Origin: CAZRCG01 sp964598565
Lineage (GTDB): Bacteria > Bdellovibrionota > UBA2394
Assembly (NCBI GenBank): GCA_964598565.1
Contig: CAZRCG010000001.1
Coordinates: 1 to 64,000 of the forward strand
Reading direction: 5' to 3'
DNA length: 64,000 nucleotides
Positions within the stretch are counted from its first letter, which is position 1. Each line of letters begins with the position of its first letter. This document shows positions 52,267 through 60,994 of this stretch, piece by piece. The translations under genes and the position numbers were made by a program. The notes under the pieces are model-generated. The model saw only the letters and a list, made by a program, of their open reading frames with translations. It was not told the DNA's origin and ran no database searches.

Positions 52267-53879
52267 TTTCCGTCGCTTTCCGAACCATCATTCCTCAATG
52301 TGACACCCGAAGATCCGAACCTGAAGACGATTTCAGCGTCCCCCGTTTCATGATTGAAAATAACCTTAGAAACCAGTCCCTCAATAAACGTTCGTTGCTC
52401 AGTGCCCGTGAGCTTTTCAAAACCTGCTAGGGAGGCCTGAACGGTCTTCTTCGTATGGTCGATTGTTTCTTGGCTGATGACTTGGCCTCGCCTGACCTCA
52501 AGTCGTTCAATATCTCTCTGCAGTTCCAACAATCGCTGATTAAGTTTTGCCAATGTCTCTTCAGAAAGAGTGAGGATATTCGGCATCTTGCGGATCTCTG
52601 GATTGTTTAGATCTGCCCTGACCCCTTCTCGTTGTTTCATTACGATCCGCTGCTCATCTAATTTTTCTTGAAGCTCAAGCTCAACCCCTGACACCGATTT
52701 CTTTAAGTTGTCCCTGGCCTTATCTAGTAATATTTCGAATTGTTCGTCGGTTTCGAGTTTCTCTTTTAAAGTCTGAATGACTTTTTTGTGAATCGTTGGG
52801 GCATCTACCCGACTCTTGGTCTTGGTGTTTCGGTAGTATCGATACTTACCACTCTTTGCGAGTTCCCCACTGTAGGCGGACCCATCTGGAGCAACTAAGA
52901 TATTACTGAGAATATAAACAAAATTATCTTTTCCAACTTTCTTCTTCGTTATCTTGGTATCTCTGATCTTGCCTTCTACAGCGGTCAACAATGATTCAGG
53001 CAGAATTGGCCCATGATCCAAGTTCACCTCTCGGTATCTGTCTTGATCATCGAGGGTTGCTTGATCTAGTTCTCGATTGCGTTCATTGATCCGCCATTTT
53101 CCACGGTATCTCCACGGGATGTTTGCGAGAATAGTATCGAGCTGATGAGGCGTGATCGGCTTTCCATCTAGATTTGTTATTCCCTTAAGAGAAGCCTGAT
53201 TGAGAACATCCTTTTTACTGGAGCAGCTAAGGTACAAGTTCAATAGTTTTATTACAATTCGAACTCCCTTATCATCTCGTGCGAAGTGTCCAGTTCTCTT
53301 GGGATCTTTTTTAAGACCGAGAATTTCAGAAGCTCCGTTGATCTTTCCATCCTTCACGAAACGGCTATACGCATTTTGCTTGAGCCTCTTAGACGTCATT
53401 TGTCTCTCGAATTCTGCCAAGGTGGCAAAAAGAGCGAGAAGCATCGTACGAATCTCAGGGCTGCCCCCCTGCATGGCCTGTAGGTCAATGATAATGAGGT
53501 CAACCTGATGAGTTCTGCAGAGTTCAACAAGCTCTAGGAAATCCCTCGTATTTCTGCTCAGTCTGCTGAGTTCTGTTGCAATGACGAAGTTGATCTGCCG
53601 ATTCTTTATCAACGAAAGCATTCGCTGATATTGGGGACGACTTGTGTCTTTTGCAGACTTGATTTCTGTAAGTTGCTCGATCAATTCATATTTTCTTCCG
53701 GAGGTTTTAGTGAGCCACTCTGCGTGATCTCGGCAGCGTTGATTCTGCACTTCAGGAGAGCCATCGTTTCGAAAGTTACCATCTGTTCCTAAATTTTGAT
53801 GAATTGTGCTGATCCTCGCATACGAAATACCTCGAAGAACTGCGGGATCTTTTGGATTGGTTGACTTAGACATTCCCAT
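52209..53879 (-). CDS. Large serine recombinase at tRNA-Asp
   Basis: Site-specific recombinase of 556 residues. The N-terminal resolvase domain (to about 190) has the catalytic serine in SYARISTIHQ and the arginine block TELSRLSRNTRDF. A recombinase domain follows, then a long coiled coil (about 395-470). The zinc-ribbon region, normally with CxxC pairs near GKYRYYRN, has no cysteines here. The last 19 codons, giving GTRTLDLLRDRQAF and the TAA stop, are antisense to tRNA-Asp. This is a typical serine-integrase integration site. The gene is very likely the island integrase. Confidence 0.9.
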   Translation of the reverse strand: MGMSKSTNPKDPAVLRGISYARISTIHQNLGTDGNFRNDGSPEVQNQRCRDHAEWLTKTSGRKYELIEQLTEIKSAKDTSRPQYQRMLSLIKNRQINFVIATELSRLSRNTRDFLELVELCRTHQVDLIIIDLQAMQGGSPEIRTMLLALFATLAEFERQMTSKRLKQNAYSRFVKDGKINGASEILGLKKDPKRTGHFARDDKGVRIVIKLLNLYLSCSSKKDVLNQASLKGITNLDGKPITPHQLDTILANIPWRYRGKWRINERNRELDQATLDDQDRYREVNLDHGPILPESLLTAVEGKIRDTKITKKKVGKDNFVYILSNILVAPDGSAYSGELAKSGKYRYYRNTKTKSRVDAPTIHKKVIQTLKEKLETDEQFEILLDKARDNLKKSVSGVELELQEKLDEQRIVMKQREGVRADLNNPEIRKMPNILTLSEETLAKLNQRLLELQRDIERLEVRRGQVISQETIDHTKKTVQASLAGFEKLTGTEQRTFIEGLVSKVIFNHETGDAEIVFRFGSSGVTLRNDGSESDGNGGAEGTRTLDLLRDRQAF

Positions 53880-53883
53880 TACC

Positions 53884-54459
53884 TCAGGACGATTTCGAAT
53901 CTAATTCTAATTGAATGAGAGCCTCCGCCAGACTATCAAGTCCTGACCTCACAAAGCTTGCCGGATCGATCGCTTCAGATCGAAAGCTCGTGATACTGAT
54001 CTTAGTAGCTTTCCTCATTTTCGTTTTCTTTGCCTTCTTCTCTTTCGACTTCAAAACACAATCAGAGCAAGTGCTATCGATGTCAAAAAGACCTCCTGAC
54101 TTCTTATAAAAATCAGGAAACGTTTTGAGCCGCTGACACCTCTTGCAAACTTTGTACTCAAGATTTTGATTACCGCGAAACTCAATCTTGAAAGCTACAA
54201 GTGAATTCGAATCAAACCAGGCCTGAACCCGTGCACCAGAAGAACGAAAGGCTTCCCAAAGATCTTGATTCTCTGGCTTCAAATACAGCCAGTTGAAAAA
54301 GTCCGGCGGCAAATAGGTTTTATTGATAAGGCCGTTCAAGTTCGCTTCGATACAAGCGATTTGTCGGGATTTCTTTGAGTAGGTTGCAGCCGGATCGTCG
54401 AGCCAGAGTCGAATAAGTTGCTGCTTACTCTCTGAACCCATTTTAGCTGCGACTTCCAT
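53884..54459 (-). CDS. Hypothetical protein with treble-clef-like zinc site
   Basis: A 191-residue basic protein transcribed just before the recombinase gene. Around residues 105-145 it has CKRCQRLKTFPDFYKKSGG then CSDC, a spacing seen in small HNH-like or treble-clef proteins that bind nucleic acid. A K-rich stretch, KSKEKKAKKTKMRKATK, follows. The N-terminal 100 residues have no known motif. Being 4 bases from the recombinase start, it may assist integration or excision (inference). Confidence 0.55.
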   Translation of the reverse strand: MEVAAKMGSESKQQLIRLWLDDPAATYSKKSRQIACIEANLNGLINKTYLPPDFFNWLYLKPENQDLWEAFRSSGARVQAWFDSNSLVAFKIEFRGNQNLEYKVCKRCQRLKTFPDFYKKSGGLFDIDSTCSDCVLKSKEKKAKKTKMRKATKISITSFRSEAIDPASFVRSGLDSLAEALIQLELDSKSS

Positions 54460-54582
54460 CCTCCAATTATAGACCGAGAATAATCTCCCTTCGGATCTGA
54501 CGCCCTGCAGATTTCATTAATATGTATTGGCGAACAAATGGCTCCCATTAGATCCCTCGTTAGCCACCAAAAGGGTCTCGAT

Positions 54583-54617
54583 ACGGGGGCTCAAGAATCT
54601 GAAAATAAGAGCCCCGT
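54583..54617. repeat. Inverted repeat in a 350-base gap
   Basis: ACGGGGGCTC (54583-54592) pairs with GAGCCCCGT (54609-54617), one G bulged, around a 16-base loop. The gap from 54460 to 54810 otherwise shows no gene. It may carry divergent promoters for the genes on either side. Confidence 0.5.
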
Positions 54618-54810
54618 CAGTTAATAGGTATTTATGTAAATGATTAGGTCATCTCGTACATGGGGCATGAGGGATTTGGTCAGACAACCCAAAATAATCA
54701 ACAGCCACGGCGAATAACGCTGGTTGGCTAAAGGTTCGCTTTGTCTGATTTCTGCTGCGATGCGAGCAGAGCACAGAAATAAGGCAAGCGAAGCAAAGGA
54801 AAGACTGACG

Positions 54811-55674
54811 ATGAAATACATAAATCATAAAGCAAGAATTCAGGAAACCATGCCTATCTATGCATACTTAAAGTATAGAAGTGCAAGTGATATACCTCTC
54901 ACTAGACGAATCAATCAGATGCATTTTGATGCCATTGCCACGGAGCTATCGATTCCATTGCCAATGCTCAGCGATGAAATGATTTTTGCCTTAGAGATTG
55001 AAGCAATTAAAAGGGCTAAGGAGATATGGCCGAGTAGGTTTGGGCTAAGGGTTTTTGATAAAACTCCTGAGGAGCGTGAACTGATTAAACTCCTTCAGCA
55101 GGAATTTGATCCTACAAGTGTGGCGGTGAGGCCAGAGATTCAAGGTAGGGGCAATTATGTTGGTGGTCCCTTTATTCTTGGGCCGTTCATTCCTGATGCT
55201 ATTGCAATTGGTCTTCGTACCGGGACAAAAAAGTTTGTCTGCACTACCTTCGAGGTCGATGGATCTGTGCATGATTGGAAAATGGAGAACGATGAACTCT
55301 ACGAAGCTGTGCTAGGGTGCCTGGAGATTTCAGTTAAGCGCTTTGACAGTGATCAAATAAAAAATTCATGGAAATTTTGTAAACAGGTCAAATCCTCGAT
55401 TGTAGCTCTCAAGGAATTCAATAAGTGTAGAAGCGATGAACGAGCCATTCTGAAAGTGAAACGTCATATCGCATTGTTCAATATCGCTACATGGTTGAGC
55501 TTTAACGAGATGGAGGCAATTCTTAAGCTAGGATTTGGCTGTGACTTTCACCTTGAGAAAGCCTTTGTGGCATTGAAGCAGCGAGATTGTCCAAACAGAA
55601 TAAAATACTTACCTCGGAAGATTCGCATCGCAATTCACGGAGACTCAGAGAGGCAGGCGAGAATAGAAATATAA
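54811..55674 (+). CDS. DUF559/Vsr-like putative PD-(D/E)xK nuclease
   Basis: A 287-residue protein from the ATG at 54811 (AAGGAAAG upstream; a TTG start at 54724 is less likely). The block PDAIAIGLRTGTKKFVCTT then FEVDGSVHDWKMENDELYEAVLG strongly resembles the PD...ExDG...H core of DUF559 and Vsr-type nucleases, with E and D as metal ligands. An N-terminal helical region precedes it and a C-terminal region follows. It is isolated in the island. The domain is recognised by pattern only. Confidence 0.5.
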   Translation: MKYINHKARIQETMPIYAYLKYRSASDIPLTRRINQMHFDAIATELSIPLPMLSDEMIFALEIEAIKRAKEIWPSRFGLRVFDKTPEERELIKLLQQEFDPTSVAVRPEIQGRGNYVGGPFILGPFIPDAIAIGLRTGTKKFVCTTFEVDGSVHDWKMENDELYEAVLGCLEISVKRFDSDQIKNSWKFCKQVKSSIVALKEFNKCRSDERAILKVKRHIALFNIATWLSFNEMEAILKLGFGCDFHLEKAFVALKQRDCPNRIKYLPRKIRIAIHGDSERQARIEI

Positions 55675-55839
55675 TTTTTTTTACCAGAGCACTGTGGTGT
55701 CGAAATTAAAAGGGCACAGGGGTCCCACTCATTCATTTGAAGAATGCTCTATCTTGGTGCGCACACCTAGATCCCTTACATGGCTCATTCGGTTGGGTTG
55801 GCCCCACATGGTGGATCGACGCAGTCCGGCCAATGGCCT

Positions 55840-56595
55840 TTACGTTCCCTCAGCGTGATTCTTCATCAGTTGAATTAGCTTTTGAAAGTCGGCTTTGTAC
55901 TCTTTCACTTTGACGATCTTTGGTCTCAACATCAGCCCCTTATCTACAAAATCGCCGTTTGGAGCCTTCCACAATAACTTGAGAATTTCTGAGAAAATTG
56001 TTTTCGCTGCTGAGTCATTCAAGGGGTGGTTGATGCAGTATCTAAATGCTCCGAGCACGATATCCATGGCGCTACTAAGATGAGAACATCCAATCGGGCT
56101 TTCTCCGAACAATAGAATTCTGTCGAGCTGAACACCATTTCCAATTCCCTTTTGGAATTTTCCTCGAAGGTAGTTGAACGACTTTTCACCAGGTAGCGGA
56201 TCGACTAGACAAAGGCCCTGATCCTGAACTTCGCTCAAGAACTGTTGAAATCTGCCTAGGACATGATCCGCCGCAAACTCGATTTTGTCTTTCTGATTCT
56301 TTGCGATCTGATGGTGGACAACATAGGCAATGAATCTGCAGTCGTTAGCGACGCAAAGTTTAAGAACCTTATTCTTTGCTGAGGAAAAATCTGAAGCAGA
56401 GATCAGCGGGGGTTTGCTATTGGAGTCAAACTTAAATCGGTCAGCTTTTGCAAAGCCATACTCGTTTCGGATCGATGAAATGCCATCATGCAAGCTTTTT
56501 ACGACGTCCGCTCGGAAAAATAGGCCTCCATATACAAAGAACTTAACTTCACTTGAAGCGTCTTTGTTGGTTTCATCAGTTAATAGCAAGTACAT
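55840..56595 (-). CDS. DUF3800-like protein
   Basis: A 251-residue protein beginning MYLLLTDETNKDASSEVKFF then VYGGLFFRAD. This resembles the start of DUF3800 (Y-x-DESG ... F-x-GG), an RNase-H-like family of unknown role found in mobile elements and defence islands. The acidic residues after the first strand, D7 and E8, are kept. The ATG at 56595 is chosen because DUF3800 begins there; a GTG at 56631 is also in frame. No partner is evident. Confidence 0.45.
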   Translation of the reverse strand: MYLLLTDETNKDASSEVKFFVYGGLFFRADVVKSLHDGISSIRNEYGFAKADRFKFDSNSKPPLISASDFSSAKNKVLKLCVANDCRFIAYVVHHQIAKNQKDKIEFAADHVLGRFQQFLSEVQDQGLCLVDPLPGEKSFNYLRGKFQKGIGNGVQLDRILLFGESPIGCSHLSSAMDIVLGAFRYCINHPLNDSAAKTIFSEILKLLWKAPNGDFVDKGLMLRPKIVKVKEYKADFQKLIQLMKNHAEGT

Positions 56596-56608
56596 GCTTT
56601 GATTGCCG

Positions 56609-56977
56609 TCAAAGAGATTTGCACGTACCAAATGACACGTACGAACTTAGCATCGCAGAGCTGACTTCCATGAACTTTCCAGCTTGATCCATTTTGAAAA
56701 ATGAGCCGTTGTTTGCTTTATGGCGGATGATTACAAAATCCCCCGCAGCTCCGCCTTCAAAATCATAAGTGTCACAACCTTTTGAATCGCATCTCTTGTA
56801 AGTCATCTTTGAGAAATCAAGCTCCAGCCAAACTGATGATTTGTTCGCTTTGCAGCCGTTGGAGCTACATACTTGCTGCGTATCTATTGCGCACTTAAGT
56901 GGCCTTGGGGTGTCGATTGCGCGGACCTGAATTGAGTTTAAAATTAACGCTAATCCGAAAATCAGTAAGAAACGCAC
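56609..56977 (-). CDS. Small secreted cysteine-containing protein
   Basis: A 122-residue protein with a clear signal peptide (RFLLIFGLALILNSIQVRA, residues 2-20). The mature part has six cysteines (KCAIDTQQVC, SNGC, RCDSKGC, GTC), suggesting disulfides in the periplasm or outside. No family is recognised. It overlaps the upstream alternative start of the DUF3800-like gene. Confidence 0.55.
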   Translation of the reverse strand: MRFLLIFGLALILNSIQVRAIDTPRPLKCAIDTQQVCSSNGCKANKSSVWLELDFSKMTYKRCDSKGCDTYDFEGGAAGDFVIIRHKANNGSFFKMDQAGKFMEVSSAMLSSYVSFGTCKSL

Positions 56978-57010
56978 ATATACCTCCCATAAGGCTCAAG
57001 AAATACCCGT

Positions 57011-57439
57011 TTATTTCAAAGTAAACTTTGAGCAACCACCTGCACTCACCTCTGTCGTGGGTTGCATAACGATTGTCTCACCGCTATCAAACACTCTCGA
57101 CATCGTGTTTTTATTAAAGGTGAAAGTTCCACCTCTACCATTCAGAGTAAATGTTCCATTTCTTACTTTGGAATCTTCATCAATTGCTAAGTCATCCCAA
57201 AAAATCACCTCACACTTAAATGATTTTGACTTGGCAGTATTGAGTTCGAGAGCATCGACTTCGCAACTCCATTTCTCTTTGACCTTTATGCAAGTAGCGA
57301 TATGAACAAGTTGTCGAGTCTCCGTGTCCAATCCCAGAAAGATTTGTCTAAAACTAAAGGATTCATTTGCATAGGCATCAGATGCAAACGCCAAAACGAT
57401 GATGGTAGACACAAAATTAAGATACATCTTGAAGTACAT
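57011..57439 (-). CDS. Small secreted protein
   Basis: A 142-residue protein with a signal peptide (about residues 1-24, ending DAYANES). The mature part has four cysteines and a Gly/Thr-rich, strand-like C terminus (NGTFTLNGRGGTFTFNKN). It overlaps the end of the next upstream gene by 23 bases. Layout is like the small secreted gene beside it, but the sequences are not evidently alike. Function unknown. Confidence 0.5.
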   Translation of the reverse strand: MYFKMYLNFVSTIIVLAFASDAYANESFSFRQIFLGLDTETRQLVHIATCIKVKEKWSCEVDALELNTAKSKSFKCEVIFWDDLAIDEDSKVRNGTFTLNGRGGTFTFNKNTMSRVFDSGETIVMQPTTEVSAGGCSKFTLK

Positions 57440-58298
57440 CTTCCCTCCAAATTTCTCGCCTCTCCATTCGAATGGGCGTCACATTAGAAAATTGAGTGGC
57501 AAGGTCTGGCAAGCCACTCTCAGTTTCATAGTAAATCTCCCGTCGATCGAGTGGCTTGACGAACTGCCTCAGCAGCTCTCTAGGAAATTCCTTGAACCCA
57601 ATTACTGCGACGGGCCCTGTTTGCCTATTTAACTCAATGTGGCATTTATGGAGATATACGCTCGATAGAATTCTTTGAATGCGAAGAAAATCATCCTGAA
57701 CTAATACGGGGAAAGAGGGCTCCTCTTCCACAACAACGCGGTCCAAGAATTGGTCCACTATGGGCTTATTCGGATCGCGCTGAAGTTTTTCAATACCATG
57801 TTCACCCTCGAAGATATGAATGCCACCATATGGATAAAGAACCTGAGTGTGAAATTTGTTTGACCAACCTTCGAATACACCTTTTGCTCTGAATCCGTCG
57901 TCGAAGGAATCTGATTTGATTTGAGAGAAAGTCCAAATTGGTAATAGATCAAAAGTATAAAAGGCCACCAACCGAAATCTAGAGAAGAAGGCCTCACTGC
58001 TTTTCAGCGTTTCATCTTCAAAGCTCCTTCGAGCAGGATGAGATTCTAACATCTCGGAGACCAATAGTTTGTATCGTTCCTTTTCGCCTTTAAGCATTTC
58101 GATAAGCTTGGGGTCGGTATGTTTCGATCGTTCAATACTGCGAAGCAGGCGGACAATATCTACTAGTGGCGCTAGCGGGACAGTTCGGTTGTACTGCTTA
58201 AAGCTCTCGTCAAAAAGTTCGCTCCATCCGGGCCCCACGATCAACGAAGCATTTTCAAGATTTAGGTCAGTGATTCTAACATTGGTAGATTTGCCCAT
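57417..58298 (-). CDS. Hypothetical cytoplasmic protein
   Basis: A 293-residue protein without signal, membrane helix or recognisable motif. It has a helical N-terminal half (residues 40-110, K/E/R-rich) and several aromatic-rich segments (FYTFDLLPIWTFSQIK). It starts at 58298 with an ATG. It is the first of several minus-strand island genes. It could be part of a toxin-immunity or defence set, but nothing shows that. Confidence 0.5.
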   Translation of the reverse strand: MGKSTNVRITDLNLENASLIVGPGWSELFDESFKQYNRTVPLAPLVDIVRLLRSIERSKHTDPKLIEMLKGEKERYKLLVSEMLESHPARRSFEDETLKSSEAFFSRFRLVAFYTFDLLPIWTFSQIKSDSFDDGFRAKGVFEGWSNKFHTQVLYPYGGIHIFEGEHGIEKLQRDPNKPIVDQFLDRVVVEEEPSFPVLVQDDFLRIQRILSSVYLHKCHIELNRQTGPVAVIGFKEFPRELLRQFVKPLDRREIYYETESGLPDLATQFSNVTPIRMERREIWREDVLQDVS

Positions 58299-58519
58299 GC
58301 TGTCATAGTGTACGATGCGATCTTTCGACCGAGAATATGTTGAGTTTTTGACGTCTAATTTCTCAGGCTATAGTCCCTTAAACATTTGTTTATTAAACAC
58401 CCTCATTTAAGCCCACTCTCAATAGGGTTTATCGGACACTCTGTTCAAGAGATCATGACGGCGCGAGGAGTGTAGTGGGGCTATCAGTGTAGGGTTTCTA
58501 TCTTCTCTCTTGAAGGGCC

Positions 58520-58876
58520 TTATTCCGAGCAGGTGAGTCTAATTAAAATCTGTTTATAACCAACGGGGAGCCCTATACGAGCGTTTTCTTCCCTTATTAG
58601 ACCATCGGGGCCGAGTGTACACCCAAGGTGTATTTTAGGGGCAAACCCTACACTTGTGCTGCACTCGATTGACCTTCCGTACAGCACTTCATCTGTATCC
58701 GAAGAGCGTCTTTCAATGACTTTTGAGACTCGACATGACCACATCTCATCAATCGAGATTGGATGTTGTTCGTGAGTTAGGACGTGGCTGACTGGCCTTC
58801 CATCCACTGGATAAATGACCAAGGAGAAAGATGGCGGAGTCAATGCGATGAATAGCGAGCTTAGGGAGGTAATCAT
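58520..58876 (-). CDS. Small putative secreted protein
   Basis: A 118-residue protein with a hydrophobic N terminus (ITSLSSLFIALTPPSFSLVIYP), possibly a signal or anchor. Four cysteines are present (WSCRVSK, IECSTS, LGCTLG, LTCSE), suggesting an exported disulfide-bonded domain. No family is recognised. It lies 60 bases after the resolvase gene on the same strand. Confidence 0.4.
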   Translation of the reverse strand: MITSLSSLFIALTPPSFSLVIYPVDGRPVSHVLTHEQHPISIDEMWSCRVSKVIERRSSDTDEVLYGRSIECSTSVGFAPKIHLGCTLGPDGLIREENARIGLPVGYKQILIRLTCSE

Positions 58877-58936
58877 GAATCTCCTCTCTGGAGCACTTTG
58901 ATTTGCTTCTCACTTACTTAGCAGTCTAAGAGTCGT

Positions 58937-59539
58937 TCACTTTCTCAGAACAGGAACTGCAGATAACTTTCGAGCACTCGTAATCGCGCTGACGGCACTC
59001 TTGGAGATACCCAATCGTCTCGATATTTCCCGACAGCTCACACCCTCCCTATGCAAATTCAATACTTCCTGATGGTCATAAATTCTGGGTCGCCCGAATT
59101 TCTTGCCTCTCAATCGAGCTGCGGCAAGCCCACTCTTTACACGCTCTCGAATCACTTCAGCTTCAAACTCAGCAAAACTCCCCAGCAAGTGAACCATGAG
59201 TCTCCCAGTTGCAGTCGTAAGATCAATATGGTCTTGGATTGAGATGAAGTTCACCTTTAGTTCCTCTAGCTCTCGCAGAGTCGATACAAGATCTCCAAGG
59301 CTTCGAAAGAGCCTGTCCAGTTTGTAGGTGATGATCGTCGTGATCCGCCCTTCTCGAAGATCCATCAGTAGTTGCTGGAACTTTTGTCTCTTTGTGTTCG
59401 TTCCTGTAGCAACCTCTTCGTAGAAGATAACATCTTCAATTTGATTGCTTTTGAGATACCTTTCGATTGCCACCCTCTGCATATCCAAGGTTTGGTGCTC
59501 TGTACTGGTTCTAAGGTACGCAGCATACATGATATACAT
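58937..59539 (-). CDS. Small serine resolvase/invertase
   Basis: A 200-residue Hin/Tn3-type recombinase. The catalytic serine sits in AAYLRTSTEHQTLDMQR; EEVATGTNTKRQKFQQLL and TYKLDRLFRSLGDLVS give the arginine motifs; the C-terminal helix-turn-helix is SCREISRRLGISKSAVS. Two starts (59539 and 59530) differ by three residues. Its start overlaps the first of two 14-base direct repeats and it is divergent from a ribbon-helix-helix gene. Confidence 0.92.
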   Translation of the reverse strand: MYIMYAAYLRTSTEHQTLDMQRVAIERYLKSNQIEDVIFYEEVATGTNTKRQKFQQLLMDLREGRITTIITYKLDRLFRSLGDLVSTLRELEELKVNFISIQDHIDLTTATGRLMVHLLGSFAEFEAEVIRERVKSGLAAARLRGKKFGRPRIYDHQEVLNLHREGVSCREISRRLGISKSAVSAITSARKLSAVPVLRK

Positions 59540-59567
59540 TGTACATCATTGACATACGTTGTACATC
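59534..59567. promoter_or_regulatory. 20-base-spaced direct repeats between resolvase and RHH genes
   Basis: ATACATTGTACATC (59534-59547) and ATACGTTGTACATC (59554-59567) differ at one base and are 20 bases apart, about two helical turns. They cover the resolvase start codon and the gap before the RHH gene. This fits operator sites, probably for the RHH protein or for resolvase itself (a res-like site). Confidence 0.65.
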
Positions 59568-59577
59568 TAGCCAGAAT

Positions 59578-59805
59578 ATGAAGGATATGAATAAGTTGGG
59601 GGATCTACATAAGAATACTTACAAGATACCTGTCCGAAAATTTTGTCATGGAGAAAAAAAGCTTGCTTCATTTCGCCTGCCAGAAGAACTCTTGAGGCGC
59701 TTTGCTCAAGCAGCTGCGGATACTCAACACTCTCAGACCGAGTTGCTCACGACAGTATTGGATCAATACCTCCAATACCATTTCAAGTCTCATCGCCGGT
59801 CTTAG
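59578..59805 (+). CDS. Ribbon-helix-helix DNA-binding protein
   Basis: A 75-residue protein whose core KKLASFRLPEELLRRFAQAA then TQHSQTELLTTVLDQYLQY is a ribbon-helix-helix fold: a short strand followed by two helices. RHH proteins bind as dimers of dimers to spaced repeats. The ATG at 59578 is chosen from the ORF (ATG at 59587 also possible). It lies divergent to the resolvase over the repeats, so it probably represses both genes (inference). Confidence 0.65.
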   Translation: MKDMNKLGDLHKNTYKIPVRKFCHGEKKLASFRLPEELLRRFAQAAADTQHSQTELLTTVLDQYLQYHFKSHRRS

Positions 59806-59893
59806 TCAGAACAGAGGAACAGAATGCCCTGTGAAGCGGTCATCTCATCGAATCAGATCACAAACGTGATGAAAAAACCCAGAATGGAGTGCC

Positions 59894-60880
59894 ATGAACA
59901 TAAAGGTTAGAGAAGCAAAGCCCACGGACGCCTTTGATATCAGTCGAGTTCGCATTGAAACCTGGAGAACAACCTACAAAGGGATTGTGCCAGACAAAGT
60001 TCTTGAGGAACTGAATCTCGAAGAAGAAGCGAAGCGACGAGAAAAATGGCTCGCTAATCCCAATTCTGAGTCTGCCTGCTTTGTTGCAGAAATAGATGAT
60101 CGTGGCATTATTGGATTTTCTTATGTCGGGCCAATACGAGATAAAGTCGATGGAGTCGATGGAGAGCTGTACGCGATTTATGTTTTGAAAGAGTTTCAGG
60201 GCCTAGGCATAGGTAAATCGCTTTGGAAAACGAGTTTTGGCTTCCTCAAAAGTCGCGGGTATTCAAAAATGCTTGTTTGGGTTTTGAAGAAGAACCCATT
60301 TGCGGAGTTTTATCGTCGAATGGGCGGAGAACTTCAACATACCAAAGCAATTGAGATAGGAATCTCTCTAGAAGAAGACGGGTATGCTTGGAAGCTGGAG
60401 AGCCCTCGACTTTCTGGGCTATTAGTACGAAAAGCAACGAATGAAGAATTTAGGCGTTCAAGCGAATTTTCGTTCAGAAATTTTGCCATGGAAATGGCAA
60501 AATCTAGAAATGAATCTTTGGAGAATATTGTGTCTGAACTTGGAGGCCCACCCATAGAAATTTCTTCAGAAGATACTTGGTTGACGATTCTGTCGGATAA
60601 GAATCAGATCGGATTCGTTTGGATTCGCCGCACTGAAAAACCAGAAGAGGCATTCGGTTATGATATCTATATTGAACCTGAGTTTCGCTCGCAGGGAGTT
60701 GGTCGGCAGGTAATGAACGAATGCCGGAAGATTCTAGAAGACCTGGGCATTAAGACCGTAAAAATATGTGTCTTCGAGCATAACAAGATTGCTCGTTCTC
60801 TCTACAGCTCATTGGGATTTCGCGAGATTCATTTCGACCAAGTCCGCAAGCAGTACCATCTGGAAATCTCAATTGCATAA
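59894..60880 (+). CDS. Two-domain GNAT acetyltransferase
   Basis: A 328-residue protein with two GNAT domains in tandem. The first covers about residues 1-165 with acetyl-CoA loop EFQGLGIGKSLW; the second, 175-328, with EFRSQGVGRQVMNECRK. Substrate unknown; such double GNAT proteins include aminoglycoside, peptide and small-molecule acetyltransferases. It lies 88 bases after the RHH gene in the island. Confidence 0.85.
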   Translation: MNIKVREAKPTDAFDISRVRIETWRTTYKGIVPDKVLEELNLEEEAKRREKWLANPNSESACFVAEIDDRGIIGFSYVGPIRDKVDGVDGELYAIYVLKEFQGLGIGKSLWKTSFGFLKSRGYSKMLVWVLKKNPFAEFYRRMGGELQHTKAIEIGISLEEDGYAWKLESPRLSGLLVRKATNEEFRRSSEFSFRNFAMEMAKSRNESLENIVSELGGPPIEISSEDTWLTILSDKNQIGFVWIRRTEKPEEAFGYDIYIEPEFRSQGVGRQVMNECRKILEDLGIKTVKICVFEHNKIARSLYSSLGFREIHFDQVRKQYHLEISIA

Positions 60881-60994
60881 GCAATTTCAGTTTTCAGGCT
60901 CTCTATGCCGATTCTCTATGCTATTGACGTATGTACTTTAGAGATGAGGACTAGAGCGTTTTCGCTCATGAAACTACTATCTTGAGTTGGGCAA

